A stretch of DNA of 60,835 bases, taken from positions 1 through 60,835 of the forward strand of contig NZ_QUWV01000013.1 in assembly GCF_003403295.1 (NCBI RefSeq), written 5' to 3'. Origin of the DNA: Komagataeibacter melaceti. GTDB lineage: Bacteria > Pseudomonadota > Alphaproteobacteria > Acetobacterales > Acetobacteraceae. Positions 45,324-55,899 of this stretch are shown here, one piece after another. The notes beneath the pieces were generated by a model. The model saw only the letters and a program-made list of their open reading frames with translations. It ran no database searches and had not been told where the DNA came from. The stretch's first letter is position 1. Each line of letters begins with the position of its first letter. The position numbers and the translations under genes were made by a program.

Positions 45324-47275
45324 GACAGCATCACCACGGCAAGTGCCACGCACAGCCCGCCAGCAACCCAGCCCGCGTACCATCGCACCCGGCCATTCTG
45401 CATCCATCCCAGCAGCAGGCTGCCTTCTGCCGTCATTATGGCCGTGCGGCGGGCCACGGTGTCGAGAATGTCCTTTCTGGTTTTTGCAAGCGCGATGCTG
45501 GCGCTACGGGTCAGCCAGCCTGCCTGCGCAACCAGGCGGTCAGGCACGTCACGTCGCGTAAGCCAGACCAGCAGGCGCAGCGGTTGTACGAAAATATGGT
45601 CATACAGCACGTCCATGCCGTGTCCGGGCCGGGCGAGGCGGATAATGGCGGCCTGCTGCGGCATTTCGCGCATGACGGCGGGCGTGCGGCCCCACAGCAC
45701 CCATGCCACGGCCAGACCGGCAAGGGGCACGATCGCGCCTGCCAGCACGGTCCATCCGGGTTCGTGCATGGGTGATGGATGGCCGGAGGGGGAAAGGAGG
45801 GCCGTAAACAGGTGAACGGGCGCAATTACATCCGGCATTTCAATGATCCCCCCGAACAGGGCGAGGAAGGTAAGACAGGCAAGTGGCACAGCCATGAGGC
45901 GCGGCGTCCCGCCGCTAACCGCGCCCTTTCCTTCCCCCGCAAAGACAATGAACACGCAGCGGAAAATATAGAGCGCGGTCAGGAAGGCCCCCAGCAATCC
46001 CGTCGCCCACAGGACGTGCGCGGACAGGGGCGTCATGAAGCGGCTGCCCCATACACCGGCAAGGATCATTTCCTTGCTGTAGAACCCGGCCGTCACCACC
46101 GGCAGACCCGCTAGCGCGGACGCCCCGGCCACAAAGGCCACGCCCAGCCCCGGCATGGTACGGCGCAGCCCCCCCATGCGGAAAATATCCTGTTCATGAC
46201 CAAGGCGCATGATGATGGCGCCCGCCGCAAGGAAGAGCAGTGCCTTGAAGCAGGCATGTGTCATCAGGTGGAAAAGGGCCGCCTGCCACGCGCCGCACCC
46301 CAGCGCGAGAAACATGTAGCCAAGCTGACTGATGGTGGACCATGCAAGAATACGCTTGAGGTCGGATTGCACCAGCGCCGTGCACGCCGCCACAAGGAGC
46401 GTGAGCGCCCCGGTCACGGCCATGACCGCCATGACGACGGGGGCCGCAGCAAACAGCACATGCAGCCGCGCAATCAGGTAAATCCCCGCCGTAACCATGG
46501 TGGCGGCATGGATCAGTGCGGATGTGGGTGTCGGCCCGGCCATGGCGTCGGGCAACCATGTCTGGAACGGGATCTGGGCCGATTTGGCCAGCGCCCCCAC
46601 CAGCACGAACGATGCTGCCGCAATAAGGGTAAATGAGGGCACAAGACCCGCCATGGTGGCCGCCAGAATGGGTTCGATCCGGAGTGACCCGGCTTGCGTG
46701 GCCAGCAGCAGCAGGCCGCACAGCAGGGCGGTATCCCCGATACGGGTCATGAAAAACGCCTTGCGCGCGGCGGCGGTATTGGCCGGGTCGTCATGCCAGA
46801 ACCCGATGAGCAGGTAGGAACACAGGCCCACCCCCTCCCACCCGATGAACAGGCACAGCAGGTCCGATGCCAGCACCAGCACGAGCATCGCGGCCACGAA
46901 CAGCGTCATGCAGCCAAAAAAGCGCGCAATACCCGGATCATCCGCCATGTAACGTGCGGCATAGACATGGATCAGCAGGCCAACGACCGTGACCACAAGG
47001 ATCATGACCATGGAAATCCGGTCCAGCGTGAAGACAATATCCGCTGAAAAACCGGATACACGCACCCATTCCCACAGTTGAGCATGCACTACGCCCCCCG
47101 GCGGCCCGGCCAGAAGCCCGGTTGCCAGCATGATGGCGGAAAGGGCGGCAAGCCCCACGCCACCACATGCCACTCCCCCCACGGCCCGCGCGGACAGGCG
47201 CCCGGCAGACAGGAACACGATGATGGATGCCGCAAGCGGGCACAGGACCGCCAAGGGGAGCAGGAGGGACATCAT
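45320..47275 (-). CDS. nuoL: NADH-quinone oxidoreductase subunit L
   Basis: 651 aa. Distal antiporter-like subunit with the long C-terminal lateral helix. Family residues: Glu in FIGWEGVGLCSY, Lys in ALAKSAQIPFQTWLPDAM, His in LIHAATMVTAG and Lys in FYSKEMILAG. At 651 aa it is longer than the E. coli protein (613 aa), mainly in the loop and linker regions before the C-terminal helix. ATG 47275 is followed at once by a second ATG; it starts 4 nt after the nuoK stop. Confidence 0.95.
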   Translation of the reverse strand: MMSLLLPLAVLCPLAASIIVFLSAGRLSARAVGGVACGGVGLAALSAIMLATGLLAGPPGGVVHAQLWEWVRVSGFSADIVFTLDRISMVMILVVTVVGLLIHVYAARYMADDPGIARFFGCMTLFVAAMLVLVLASDLLCLFIGWEGVGLCSYLLIGFWHDDPANTAAARKAFFMTRIGDTALLCGLLLLATQAGSLRIEPILAATMAGLVPSFTLIAAASFVLVGALAKSAQIPFQTWLPDAMAGPTPTSALIHAATMVTAGIYLIARLHVLFAAAPVVMAVMAVTGALTLLVAACTALVQSDLKRILAWSTISQLGYMFLALGCGAWQAALFHLMTHACFKALLFLAAGAIIMRLGHEQDIFRMGGLRRTMPGLGVAFVAGASALAGLPVVTAGFYSKEMILAGVWGSRFMTPLSAHVLWATGLLGAFLTALYIFRCVFIVFAGEGKGAVSGGTPRLMAVPLACLTFLALFGGIIEMPDVIAPVHLFTALLSPSGHPSPMHEPGWTVLAGAIVPLAGLAVAWVLWGRTPAVMREMPQQAAIIRLARPGHGMDVLYDHIFVQPLRLLVWLTRRDVPDRLVAQAGWLTRSASIALAKTRKDILDTVARRTAIMTAEGSLLLGWMQNGRVRWYAGWVAGGLCVALAVVMLS

Positions 47276-47279
47276 GCGC

Positions 47280-47591
47280 CTATCCCCGCAACAGGTTGCC
47301 GGTATCGGCATCAAGCGTGGGGCGGCCTTGTGCATGCAGGCAGAGTATGATGGCCAGCCCGACCGATGTTTCCACGGCAGCCAGCGCCAGGATCATGAGG
47401 AACATCACCTGCCCCGATGCATCATGCCAGCGCGCACCGGCAGCGACGAACAGTACGGCGGAAGCATTGAGCATGACGTCGAGCGACATCAGCATGAACA
47501 CAAGGTTACGTCGCACCAGCATCCCGGCCAGCCCCACTGAAAAGAGCATGCTGGTGAAAAGCAGGCTTTCATTAAGGGAAAGGACAGGCAT
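47280..47591 (-). CDS. nuoK: NADH-quinone oxidoreductase subunit K, with Asp at the conserved Glu site
   Basis: 103 aa, three transmembrane helices. It aligns with E. coli NuoK end to end. The second membrane Glu is kept (E74 in AAVETSVGLA, E. coli Glu72). The first one, E. coli Glu36 in GLEIMINA, is Asp here: D38 in SLDVMLNA, codon GAC at 47478-47480 on the minus strand. That position is nearly invariant and important for proton transfer in the family. The gene is otherwise normal and starts 1 nt after the nuoJ stop. Confidence 0.94.
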   Translation of the reverse strand: MPVLSLNESLLFTSMLFSVGLAGMLVRRNLVFMLMSLDVMLNASAVLFVAAGARWHDASGQVMFLMILALAAVETSVGLAIILCLHAQGRPTLDADTGNLLRG

Positions 47592-47592
47592 G

Positions 47593-48093
47593 TCAGCGGT
47601 CCTCCACGCGGTTGCGCCCGATGTGCAAAGCCGAGATCAGGCCAGCAAGAAGCAGGAATGACGCCAGTTCGACCATCAGCACGTAGTGCCCGAACAGGCC
47701 TAGCCCCACATCACGTGCCGTAAGCGGGGCAAGGGGCCACGCATGGCCGGAAAAGGGCGTGGCGGCATAAAGGAGTTCGCCGCACAGCAGGCCGGCAAGC
47801 ACACCCGGCCCCGCCCATGCGCGCGGCCTGAGCCATTCCCCCTCCCGCGCGGCATCAGGCTGGCCGCTGTTGAGCATCATGACCACGAACACGAACAGCA
47901 CCATGATGGCGCCCGCGTAGATGATGATTTCCAGCATCGCCGCGAACGCAGCCCCCAGCAGGGCCAGCACCATCGCCACGGCCAGCAGGGTCACGACCAG
48001 ATAGAGCACGGCATGCACGGCCACCCGCCGCGTGATGACCATGATGGCCCCCACGAATGCGATACCGGCGGAAAGGAGGGCCAGGGCATGCAT
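47593..48093 (-). CDS. nuoJ: NADH-quinone oxidoreductase subunit J
   Basis: 166 aa. Membrane subunit with the family core LEIIIYAGAIMVLFVFVVMM (third helix, with its pi-bulge region around the conserved Tyr). The C-terminal part is poorly conserved, as usual. It begins 6 nt after the nuoI stop. Confidence 0.94.
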   Translation of the reverse strand: MHALALLSAGIAFVGAIMVITRRVAVHAVLYLVVTLLAVAMVLALLGAAFAAMLEIIIYAGAIMVLFVFVVMMLNSGQPDAAREGEWLRPRAWAGPGVLAGLLCGELLYAATPFSGHAWPLAPLTARDVGLGLFGHYVLMVELASFLLLAGLISALHIGRNRVEDR

Positions 48094-48099
48094 GGCGCG

Positions 48100-48612
48100 T
48101 CACGGCAGCAGGGAATGGATGTCAACCGGCGGGCGCTCACGTTCGGATGCGCCACGGTCCTTGCCGGGGATGGGAATTCCGCTGACATGGTAGAAGCTGT
48201 AATCTGGATATTTCCCGGTACCGCTGATCAGCAGGTCTTCCTTTTCATATACAAGGTTGGGGCGCGAATATTCGCTCATCTCGAAATCGGGCGTGAGCTG
48301 GATGGCGTAGGTGGGGCAGGCTTCCTCGCAGAACCCGCAGAAGATGCAGCGTGAGAAATTGATCCGGAAATATTGCGGATACCACCGGCCATCGGCCTCG
48401 ACTTTCTGCAGGCTTATGCAGTCCACCGGGCAGGCGACGGCGCACAGGTTGCACGCCACACAGCGTTCCGCCCCGTCGGGATCGCGTGACAGGATGATCC
48501 GCCCCCGGTAACGCGGGGGCAGATAGGGCTGCTGCTCGGGGTACTGCACCGTCGCGCGCCGGTAAAAGGCGTGGCGGAAGGTCAGGAACAGGGTGCGCAG
48601 TGTATCAAGCAT
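48100..48612 (-). CDS. nuoI: NADH-quinone oxidoreductase subunit I (two [4Fe-4S] clusters)
   Basis: 170 aa. Ferredoxin-like subunit carrying clusters N6a and N6b: [12 protein letters not shown] and [12 protein letters not shown] each give the CxxCxxCxxxCP pattern. AAGG lies about 9 nt upstream of ATG 48612. Confidence 0.96.
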   Translation of the reverse strand: MLDTLRTLFLTFRHAFYRRATVQYPEQQPYLPPRYRGRIILSRDPDGAERCVACNLCAVACPVDCISLQKVEADGRWYPQYFRINFSRCIFCGFCEEACPTYAIQLTPDFEMSEYSRPNLVYEKEDLLISGTGKYPDYSFYHVSGIPIPGKDRGASERERPPVDIHSLLP

Positions 48613-48636
48613 GGGATATGCCTTTGTACGGGGGCG

Positions 48637-49590
48637 CTAGGGAGTAGTGGCACGCAGCATCATGATGGTGCCCGTCGCCATGACATTGAGCAGCGAGAGC
48701 GGCAGCAGGATCTTCCAGCCCAGCGCCATCAACTGGTCGTAACGCGGGCGGGGCAGGGCCGCGCGCAGCAGGATGAAAAACATCACCATGCCGCAGGTCT
48801 TGAGCGTGAACCACACGGCGGCGGGCAGTACCGGCCCTAGCCCGCCACCAAGGTAAAGCGTGGTGACAAGGGCGGAGACCAGAATGATCCCGGCATATTC
48901 GGCAATGAAGAACATGCCGAATTTCAGGCCAGAATATTCGGTGTGAAAGCCCGCCCCCAGCTCGTTCTCACCCTCGGGCAGGTCAAAGGGAAGCCGGTGC
49001 GTCTCCGCAATGCCCGCCAGCATGAACACGCAAAAGCCGAGACATTGCGGGATGACGAACCATACACGCCCCTGTGCCGCCACGATGTCACGCAGGCTGA
49101 ACGAACCGGCGGCCATGACCACGCCCAGCAGGGAAACCCCCATGAACACTTCATAGCTGATCATCTGTGCCGCAGCCCGCATGCCGCCCAGCAGTGCGTA
49201 TTTGCTGTTGGACGCCCAGCCCGCAAGCACAACGGCGTAAACCCCCAGCCCCATCATGGCCAGGATGAACAGCAGCCCGACATTCATCCCGCCCGCAATG
49301 CCCCCCATGGCGGTGAAGGGTATGACGGCAAAGGACAGCAGCACCGTCATCATGCCGATGGCGGGGGCGAGGACGAACACGCCCCTGTCGGCAAACGGGG
49401 GCACCCAGTCCTGTTTGAACAATAGCTTGACCCCGTCCGCCACGGCCTGGAACACACCGCCCGGCCCCACGCGGTTGGGGCCATAACGGTCCTGCCATAA
49501 GCCAAGCAGCCGCCGCTCCACCCATGTCAGCATGGTAGCAAGCCCGAGGACCGCAAGCGGTGTCAGAACCGGAAGGGAGAGGCGCATCAT
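48637..49590 (-). CDS. nuoH: NADH-quinone oxidoreductase subunit H
   Basis: 317 aa. Membrane subunit forming the quinone chamber with NuoB and NuoD. WVERRLLGLWQDRYGPNRVG and the acidic loop RLPFDLPEGENELGAGFHTE are diagnostic. ATG 49590 overlaps the nuoG stop; a longer in-frame extension lies within nuoG and is not used. Confidence 0.95.
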   Translation of the reverse strand: MMRLSLPVLTPLAVLGLATMLTWVERRLLGLWQDRYGPNRVGPGGVFQAVADGVKLLFKQDWVPPFADRGVFVLAPAIGMMTVLLSFAVIPFTAMGGIAGGMNVGLLFILAMMGLGVYAVVLAGWASNSKYALLGGMRAAAQMISYEVFMGVSLLGVVMAAGSFSLRDIVAAQGRVWFVIPQCLGFCVFMLAGIAETHRLPFDLPEGENELGAGFHTEYSGLKFGMFFIAEYAGIILVSALVTTLYLGGGLGPVLPAAVWFTLKTCGMVMFFILLRAALPRPRYDQLMALGWKILLPLSLLNVMATGTIMMLRATTP

Positions 49591-52316
49591 GACCCACCTC
49601 CCGCACCATCCGCCATGTCCAGACGCGCCCGGCAGGGGAAATGGAAGGCGCGCGCGACCATGTGGGCCGGGCACAGCACGATGCCCGTGGGCAGTCCGAC
49701 CATTGGCGCAACAGGCAGGACATGCGGCCCGTCTTCCAGATGGAGTGTCATGTGGGTGGGAAGCCCGGGCCCTGCGGGGACCCGCAGGGTGGGGGCATCG
49801 GCACGGGCTGCGACGGGGGGCGAGAGCATGCTCAGTTCCTCGCTGCCGAACAGGCGTGTCTCGGGCAGGACAAGGACGCTGCCCTCCGATGGGGCAGACG
49901 GGGGCGGGATGTCGGTGCTGTAGGGATGGGGCGCATCCGGGGTATCGCGCCCTCCGCCCCCCGTGAACAGCCGGACACCGGATTTACCCCCACGCATTTC
50001 CCCCCCGATCTCGTTCTGGAAGCGGTTGAGCGCCTGCACCGAGTTCCATGGGGATACCTGATAGCCCGGCACCAGTGGCGCGGGCATGTCCGGGGTGTAG
50101 GCTCCTTCCATGGAACTGCTGAAAGGGGTGTCGGGGCTGGCGGGGGGCGGCTGGTCATGCACGCTTATGTAGGAGCGGATAACGGTGCGCCCGCTGGCGC
50201 GGTAGGTCTGGCTGCGCAATTTCTGGCCATCCAGCCGGTAATCGGCATGGGGGGCCGCGTCCGTGATGGCGGCAAGGGCAGGGAACGCGCGGGCCAGTGC
50301 GGTGATGACATCATCCAGATTCCGCCACGTTGTCAGCCCCGCCGGGTGGGATTGCGCCGTGTTGCGTGCCAGTTCCTGCATCCACCGCCAGCCTGCCTGT
50401 ATGGGGGCGGCAGGAAAAACCGCCTGGAAAAAGCGTTGCGCCCGGCCTTCGTGGCTGACCAGCGTGCCGCTACATTCGCTGAACGCGGCGGCAGGCAACA
50501 CAAGCTCCGCATGTTGGCAAAGCGGTGTCAGCGTGTGGTCCACAACGACGATATTGGGCACACAGGCCACAAGTTCTGCCACCATTGCGGCGGACAGGTG
50601 ACGGGTCAGGTCATTTTCCACAATGATAAGGGTGGCGATATCCCCATTTCTTGCCCGCTCCAGCACGGCCTCAAGCGGCAGGCCGCCAAGCATGGCCAGC
50701 CCCATGCTGTTACACTCCGGCATGACCAGCGACAGCCCGGCAACTTGCCCACGCCGCGCAAGGGCTGCGGCGATACTGGCCGCGGCATGCATAAGCGCGG
50801 GCGCGCCATACTGCATGCCTGATACGATAACCGGCTTCTGTGCGGCCATGAGCGTGGCGGCAATATGTTCCGCCAGTCGGGTATCTTCGTCCCCCAGTGC
50901 GGCAACGGCGGGGGCGGACGGGTCAATCAGGTGTGCGATGGCAAAGCCAAGGCGTGCAATGTCGTCAGGTGCGCCGCGATGGGGCCGGGCCGCGACATCA
51001 TCCAGATCGGTCGGGGCAGGCGTGAGTACATATAGCCCTGTGGGACATTCACTCCCCAGCGTGCGTACGGCGGCGTCCATCCAGCGCGGCACCTTGGCGG
51101 CATCCGCCGCGTGAAAGGACGCCTGCCGGACTGACTGGCGCAGGGCAAGGCCAAGCCGGGGGGCGGTGGTGCATACATCTTCGCCCAGTACCAGTGCGGC
51201 GTCAGCACTTTCCATGTCATGCACGGTGGGAACAGGGCCGGGGTGCCCGCGCAATAGGGTATGGGCCAGTTCCGCGCAGGCCTGTTCATGTTGTGTAAGG
51301 CCGGTGCAAAAATGCTGCGGCCCGACAAGCGTGTGCAAGCCGAAGCAGGTTTCCAGCGCGGCGCGGGGGGAGGCAATGCCCACAACCGGTCCCTCCACCG
51401 CCATATCTGCGAACCGTGCCAGCGCGTCGGCCACGGGTACGGGAACGTACTGGCCCGCAATGGCGCGCATGGCCGTGCGGATGCGCGTGGTGGCATTGAC
51501 AAAGCCATGCCCGAACCGCCCCCGGTCACACAGGACGTAGCGGTTTACATCGGCATTGTAGCGGTTAAGGACACGGCGCAGGGTTTCCTCACGCGCATTG
51601 ACAATGGTGTTGCACCCCACCGCGCAATGCACGCAGACGGAGGGCGCGCCGCGCATGTCCCATTTGCGGGTATAGACACTGGAAGAGGGCTTGTCGGTAA
51701 ACACGCCGGTCGGGCAGATTTCGACCAGATTACCGCTGAAGGCATTCTGCAGCGTTCCATCCGCCGCACGCCCGAAATACACATTGTCATGCGATGCGAA
51801 GGCCGCCAGGTCGTCCCCGCCCGCATAGTCACGGTAGAACCGCACGCAGCGATAGCAGGCGATGCAGCGGTTCATTTCGTGTTTGACGAACGGGCCAAGG
51901 TTCTGGTTGCGGTGGGTGCGTTTGGTAAAACGGTAGCGGCGGATGTTGTGGCCGGTCATTACCGTCATGTCCTGCAGGTGGCATTCGCCCCCTTCCTCAC
52001 AGACCGGGCAGTCATGTGGGTGGTTGACCATCATCCATTCGATCACGTCCGCGCGGAACGCCCGGGCCTCCTCATCCGCAATGGAGACGATGGCGCCATC
52101 ACTGGCCGGGGTCATGCAGGCCATCACGATGCGGCCCGTCGTGTCATCAGGGCCACTGAACTGCCGGATCGCGCACTGGCGGCACGCCCCGACGGAGCCG
52201 AGTTCGGGATGCCAGCAGAAATAGGGCAGGTCCGCGCCCGCTTCCAGACAGGCCTGCAGCAGGTTGAGGCCGGGGCGGGTGGGGCAGTCCCTTCCATCAA
52301 TGCGGATGCTGGTCAT
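49587..52316 (-). CDS. nuoG: NADH-quinone oxidoreductase subunit G
   Basis: 909 aa. Largest iron-sulfur subunit. N-terminal [2Fe-2S] Cys are in CWHPELGSVGACRQCAIRQ; the His-ligated cluster is in HPHDCPVCEEGGECHLQD. CIACYRCVRFYRD and later CPTG complete the [4Fe-4S] pair. The extra N7 cluster ligands (CVHCAVGC and a distal Cys in YVLCDRGRFG) are present, as in E. coli. The molybdopterin-oxidoreductase-like C-terminal domain is full length. It begins 23 nt after the nuoF stop. Confidence 0.95.
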   Translation of the reverse strand: MTSIRIDGRDCPTRPGLNLLQACLEAGADLPYFCWHPELGSVGACRQCAIRQFSGPDDTTGRIVMACMTPASDGAIVSIADEEARAFRADVIEWMMVNHPHDCPVCEEGGECHLQDMTVMTGHNIRRYRFTKRTHRNQNLGPFVKHEMNRCIACYRCVRFYRDYAGGDDLAAFASHDNVYFGRAADGTLQNAFSGNLVEICPTGVFTDKPSSSVYTRKWDMRGAPSVCVHCAVGCNTIVNAREETLRRVLNRYNADVNRYVLCDRGRFGHGFVNATTRIRTAMRAIAGQYVPVPVADALARFADMAVEGPVVGIASPRAALETCFGLHTLVGPQHFCTGLTQHEQACAELAHTLLRGHPGPVPTVHDMESADAALVLGEDVCTTAPRLGLALRQSVRQASFHAADAAKVPRWMDAAVRTLGSECPTGLYVLTPAPTDLDDVAARPHRGAPDDIARLGFAIAHLIDPSAPAVAALGDEDTRLAEHIAATLMAAQKPVIVSGMQYGAPALMHAAASIAAALARRGQVAGLSLVMPECNSMGLAMLGGLPLEAVLERARNGDIATLIIVENDLTRHLSAAMVAELVACVPNIVVVDHTLTPLCQHAELVLPAAAFSECSGTLVSHEGRAQRFFQAVFPAAPIQAGWRWMQELARNTAQSHPAGLTTWRNLDDVITALARAFPALAAITDAAPHADYRLDGQKLRSQTYRASGRTVIRSYISVHDQPPPASPDTPFSSSMEGAYTPDMPAPLVPGYQVSPWNSVQALNRFQNEIGGEMRGGKSGVRLFTGGGGRDTPDAPHPYSTDIPPPSAPSEGSVLVLPETRLFGSEELSMLSPPVAARADAPTLRVPAGPGLPTHMTLHLEDGPHVLPVAPMVGLPTGIVLCPAHMVARAFHFPCRARLDMADGAGGGS

Positions 52317-52339
52317 GATCGTATCTCCCCGGCCGACAT

Positions 52340-53635
52340 TCAGGCGGCGTGACGCAGCGGGCAGCGGCCCTGGGTGATGTGGGCCGCGAAATCCTGCGCA
52401 AAAAGTTTCAGCCCGCTGGCCAGCGGCGCCATGGCGCCTGGGGCATGCGCGCAGAAGGTGCGCCCCGGCAGGCCCAGCATGCGGGTGTGGCGGACAAGCT
52501 GGTCAATGTCCTCCTCCAGCCCCGTGCCTGCCTCGATCGCGTTCAGCAGGCGCTCGACCCATGGCAGCCCGTCCCGGCAGGGGGTGCACCACCCGCAGGA
52601 CTCCTGCGCGAAGAAATGTTCCAGATTGGCGATCATGCCCACGGGGCAGGTCCGGTCATCCATGACAATGGCCATGCCGGTCCCAAGGCGGCTGCCGGCT
52701 TTTTCCATCGCGCCGTAATCCATCGGTACATCCAGCGCGCTCGTGTCCACAAACGCGGTGGAGGCCCCGCCCGGCAGCAGCGCGCGCAGCCTGTAGCCGG
52801 GGCGCATGCCACCGGCCTGCTCCTCAATGATCTGGCGCAGCGGCGTGCCCATGGGCATCTCCCATGCGCCGGGGCGCACGACCCGGCCGCTTACGCCATA
52901 GATCTTGGTGCCGCCGTCCTCCCCCCGGCCCAGCGCAAGGAACCATTCCGGCCCGTTGGCAAGGATGTGGGGCAGATTGCACAGTGTCTCGACATTGTTC
53001 ACAACGCTGGGCGCGCCCCACAGCCCGCCGGTCTGGGGAAAGGGGGGTTTGCTGCGCGGTGTGGCGCGACGTCCCTCCAGCGCGGTCAGCAGGGCGGTTT
53101 CCTCCCCACATATGTAGCGCCCGGCGCTGGAATGGACGTGGATGTCGAAACTGAAATCCGTGCCCAGAATATGTTCCCCCAGCCAGCCCCGCTGCCGGGC
53201 CTCGGTTATGGCGTCCTGCAGGCGTGTGCAGGCCAGATGGTATTCCCCGCGCAGGAAAATCACGCCATGCCCGGCCTGCACGGCGTAGGCGGCCACGATC
53301 ATCCCCTCGACAAGCTGGAGGGGATTGCCCTCCATGAGCCATCGGTCCTTGAAGGTGCCCGGCTCCATTTCATCGGCATTGGCGATGAGGTATTTGCGCC
53401 GTGCGGATGCGGGTTCACGCGGCACGAAACTCCACTTCTGCCCGGTGCCGAAGCCAGCCCCGCCCCGCCCGCGCAGTCTGGAGCGGGTCACGATGTCAAT
53501 GACCTCCGCCGGGGTCATGGCCGTCAGCACCCTGCGTGCGGCCTGCCAGCCACCGGCGCGTTCATAGGCCGTGCAGTCCGGTGGCCCGGCGGCGGGATCG
53601 ATCATGGCGGTCAGCGGGCGTTCGGCGGGCGACAT
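52340..53635 (-). CDS. nuoF: NADH-quinone oxidoreductase subunit F
   Basis: 431 aa. FMN- and NADH-binding subunit. RGRGGAGFGTGQKW is the NADH/FMN loop, and GEETALLTALEGRRATPRSK is the second signature. The N3 cluster uses ESCGWCTPCR and the Cys of GRTFCAHAPGA. The ATG overlaps the nuoE stop (TGATG on the coding strand). Confidence 0.96.
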   Translation of the reverse strand: MSPAERPLTAMIDPAAGPPDCTAYERAGGWQAARRVLTAMTPAEVIDIVTRSRLRGRGGAGFGTGQKWSFVPREPASARRKYLIANADEMEPGTFKDRWLMEGNPLQLVEGMIVAAYAVQAGHGVIFLRGEYHLACTRLQDAITEARQRGWLGEHILGTDFSFDIHVHSSAGRYICGEETALLTALEGRRATPRSKPPFPQTGGLWGAPSVVNNVETLCNLPHILANGPEWFLALGRGEDGGTKIYGVSGRVVRPGAWEMPMGTPLRQIIEEQAGGMRPGYRLRALLPGGASTAFVDTSALDVPMDYGAMEKAGSRLGTGMAIVMDDRTCPVGMIANLEHFFAQESCGWCTPCRDGLPWVERLLNAIEAGTGLEEDIDQLVRHTRMLGLPGRTFCAHAPGAMAPLASGLKLFAQDFAAHITQGRCPLRHAA

Positions 53636-54126
53636 CAGGGCTGCTCCTTCAGGGCCGCGACCAGCCGGTCGAGGGTCGGGATGTCCACATCGCCATGCAG
53701 CGTGTCATCGACCAGCATGGCTGGCGCATGATCGCAATGCCCGATGCATACCGTGGGCAGGAGCGTGATGGCGTCATCCGCCGTGGTTTCACCCGGTTTC
53801 ACGCCCAGCGTCCGGCACAGATGGGCGCAGAGCCGTTCACGCCCCATGATCCAGCACGAAACGCTGTCACACAGCATGATGACATGCCGCCCCACCGGCC
53901 TGCGGAACAGCAGGTTGAAATAGGTGGCGACGCCATCCAGGTCATCGGCCGACATGCCAAGCAGTTCCGCCACCTCGCGCAGGTGCGGCGTGCTGATCCA
54001 CCTGAAATGCGCCTGCACCAGCCGCAGGGCGGCAACGGCCGCGCCGCGCGGGTGAAGCTCCGCCGCCGCAAGGGCCAGTATCTCCGCACGCACGGTGGCG
54101 GGCAGGGGGGGATCAGCGGTCAACAT
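53635..54126 (-). CDS. nuoE: NADH-quinone oxidoreductase subunit E
   Basis: 163 aa. Carries cluster N1a with Cys in [11 protein letters not shown] and CIGHCDHAP. Helical N-terminal domain with the usual [14 protein letters not shown]. Its start lies 14 nt inside the end of nuoCD, a longer overlap than elsewhere in the operon. Confidence 0.94.
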   Translation of the reverse strand: MLTADPPLPATVRAEILALAAAELHPRGAAVAALRLVQAHFRWISTPHLREVAELLGMSADDLDGVATYFNLLFRRPVGRHVIMLCDSVSCWIMGRERLCAHLCRTLGVKPGETTADDAITLLPTVCIGHCDHAPAMLVDDTLHGDVDIPTLDRLVAALKEQP

Positions 54127-55894
54127 CGGCCATCACGAAGTCTATGCTGCCCAGAATGGCGATCAGGTCGGCAATCATGACGCCACGGCTGAGCAACGGT
54201 ATCATCTGCAGATGGGCGAAGGAGGGCGTGCGGATACGGGTGCGGTAGGATGTCGTGCCCCCGTCGCTGACCAGGGTGTAGCTGTTCAGCCCTTTCGTCG
54301 CTTCAATGCAGCAGCGTGCTTCCCCCGCCGGAATGACCGGCCCCCAGCTTACGCCGAGGAAGTGGTGGATCAGGGTTTCTATGTCATGCATCGTCCGGGG
54401 TTTGGGCGGGGGGCATGTCAGGGGGTGTTCGGCCTTGATGGGGCCTGCGGGCATGTTGTCCACGCACTGGCGCAGGATGCGCAGGCTCTGGCGGATCTCG
54501 GCTACATGCACCGCCACGCGGTCGAAGCAGTCACCATTGGCGGCGGTGGGAATGTCGAATTCAAGCTGGTCGTAACAGGCATAGGGCGCGTGGCGGCGGT
54601 AATCCCACGCCAGCCCGGTGGCGCGCAGCCCCGGCCCGGTCACGCCCCATTCCACGGCCTCGGCGGTGGTGTAGGCGCCCACGCCCTGCGTGCGGGCACG
54701 AAAGATCGGGTTGCGCATGACCATGGCGTCATATTCATCCAGCCGTTTGGGCAGGTCATTGATGAACGCGCGCACCAGCCCGTCCCACCCGGCAGGCAGG
54801 TCCATGGCGACACCGCCGATACGGAACCATGCCGGGTGCATGCGAAAGCCGCATATCGCCTCGATGATGCCGAATACGCGCTCACGGTCCGTAAACATGT
54901 AGAATACGGGAGAGAGCTGCCCCACATCCTGCGCCATCGTGCCGTAGAACACGAGGTGGCTGGCAATGCGGAACAGTTCCGCCAGCATGACGCGGATCAT
55001 CTGCGCGCGTGGCGGCACGGTTATGCCCGCCAGTGTCTCGACCGCCATGACGTAGGGAAAGTTGTTCATGACCCCGCCCAGGTAGTCCACCCGGTCGGTA
55101 TAGGGGATGTAGGTGTGCCATGACTGGCGTTCGCCCATCTTTTCCGCGCCGCGATGGTGAAAGCCGATGTCGGGCACGGCATCGACAATCCGTTCCCCCT
55201 CCAGTTGCAGCACGATGCGGAAGACCCCGTGCACGCTGGGATGGTTGGGGCCGAGGTTGAGGAACATGAAATCACTATGCGCGCTGTGCCGCTTCATGCC
55301 CCACCGGGCGGGATCGAAGCGCAGGGCGTGCTGCTCGTGCATTTCCTCATCTTCGGTCAGGCTGTAGGGCGGCATTTCCGTGGCGCGGGCGTGATGGTCC
55401 TTGCGCAGGGGGTGGCCCGTCCATGTGGGCGGCGTAAGGATGCGGCGCAGGAAGGGATGGTTGTCAAAACGGATGCCGAACAGGTCCCATACCTCGCGCT
55501 CGTACCAGTTGGCGTTGGGCCACAGGTCACTGATGGTGGGCAGGCCGGGGCTGGCTGCGCCCAGTGGCACCTTGATGCGTAATTCATCCGCGCGGGAGGT
55601 GAGGGAGAGCAGGTGATAGACTACGGTAAAGGCAGCCTGCGGCTGTCCTTCCCGATGGGTGCGGCCGCGTTCGTCTATTGCGGTCAGGTCAAACAGCATG
55701 AGCGTGGTGCTGGCGTCCTCCTTCAGCGCGGCAAGCGTGGGGCGGAGGTCGGTTGCGGCAATCCAGATGGTGCATACGCCATCCCGCGTGGGCTGGGTCG
55801 CCAGTATGCCCGGGGGCGCAAGGCGTGTGGAAATCCAGTCCGGCAGGCTTTGGGTCTGCTCACGCCTGCGTGCGGGGGAAAGGGTCGTGGCCAT
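54113..55894 (-). CDS. nuoCD: Fused NADH-quinone oxidoreductase subunit C/D
   Basis: 593 aa. NuoC occupies about 1-185 ([20 protein letters not shown]) and NuoD about 200-593. NuoD carries the quinone-site histidines in [20 protein letters not shown] and [14 protein letters not shown] near the end. The C/D fusion is typical of E. coli-type operons; many alphaproteobacteria have separate nuoC and nuoD. Confidence 0.96.
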   Translation of the reverse strand: MATTLSPARRREQTQSLPDWISTRLAPPGILATQPTRDGVCTIWIAATDLRPTLAALKEDASTTLMLFDLTAIDERGRTHREGQPQAAFTVVYHLLSLTSRADELRIKVPLGAASPGLPTISDLWPNANWYEREVWDLFGIRFDNHPFLRRILTPPTWTGHPLRKDHHARATEMPPYSLTEDEEMHEQHALRFDPARWGMKRHSAHSDFMFLNLGPNHPSVHGVFRIVLQLEGERIVDAVPDIGFHHRGAEKMGERQSWHTYIPYTDRVDYLGGVMNNFPYVMAVETLAGITVPPRAQMIRVMLAELFRIASHLVFYGTMAQDVGQLSPVFYMFTDRERVFGIIEAICGFRMHPAWFRIGGVAMDLPAGWDGLVRAFINDLPKRLDEYDAMVMRNPIFRARTQGVGAYTTAEAVEWGVTGPGLRATGLAWDYRRHAPYACYDQLEFDIPTAANGDCFDRVAVHVAEIRQSLRILRQCVDNMPAGPIKAEHPLTCPPPKPRTMHDIETLIHHFLGVSWGPVIPAGEARCCIEATKGLNSYTLVSDGGTTSYRTRIRTPSFAHLQMIPLLSRGVMIADLIAILGSIDFVMADVDR

Positions 55895-55899
55895 GGCTG

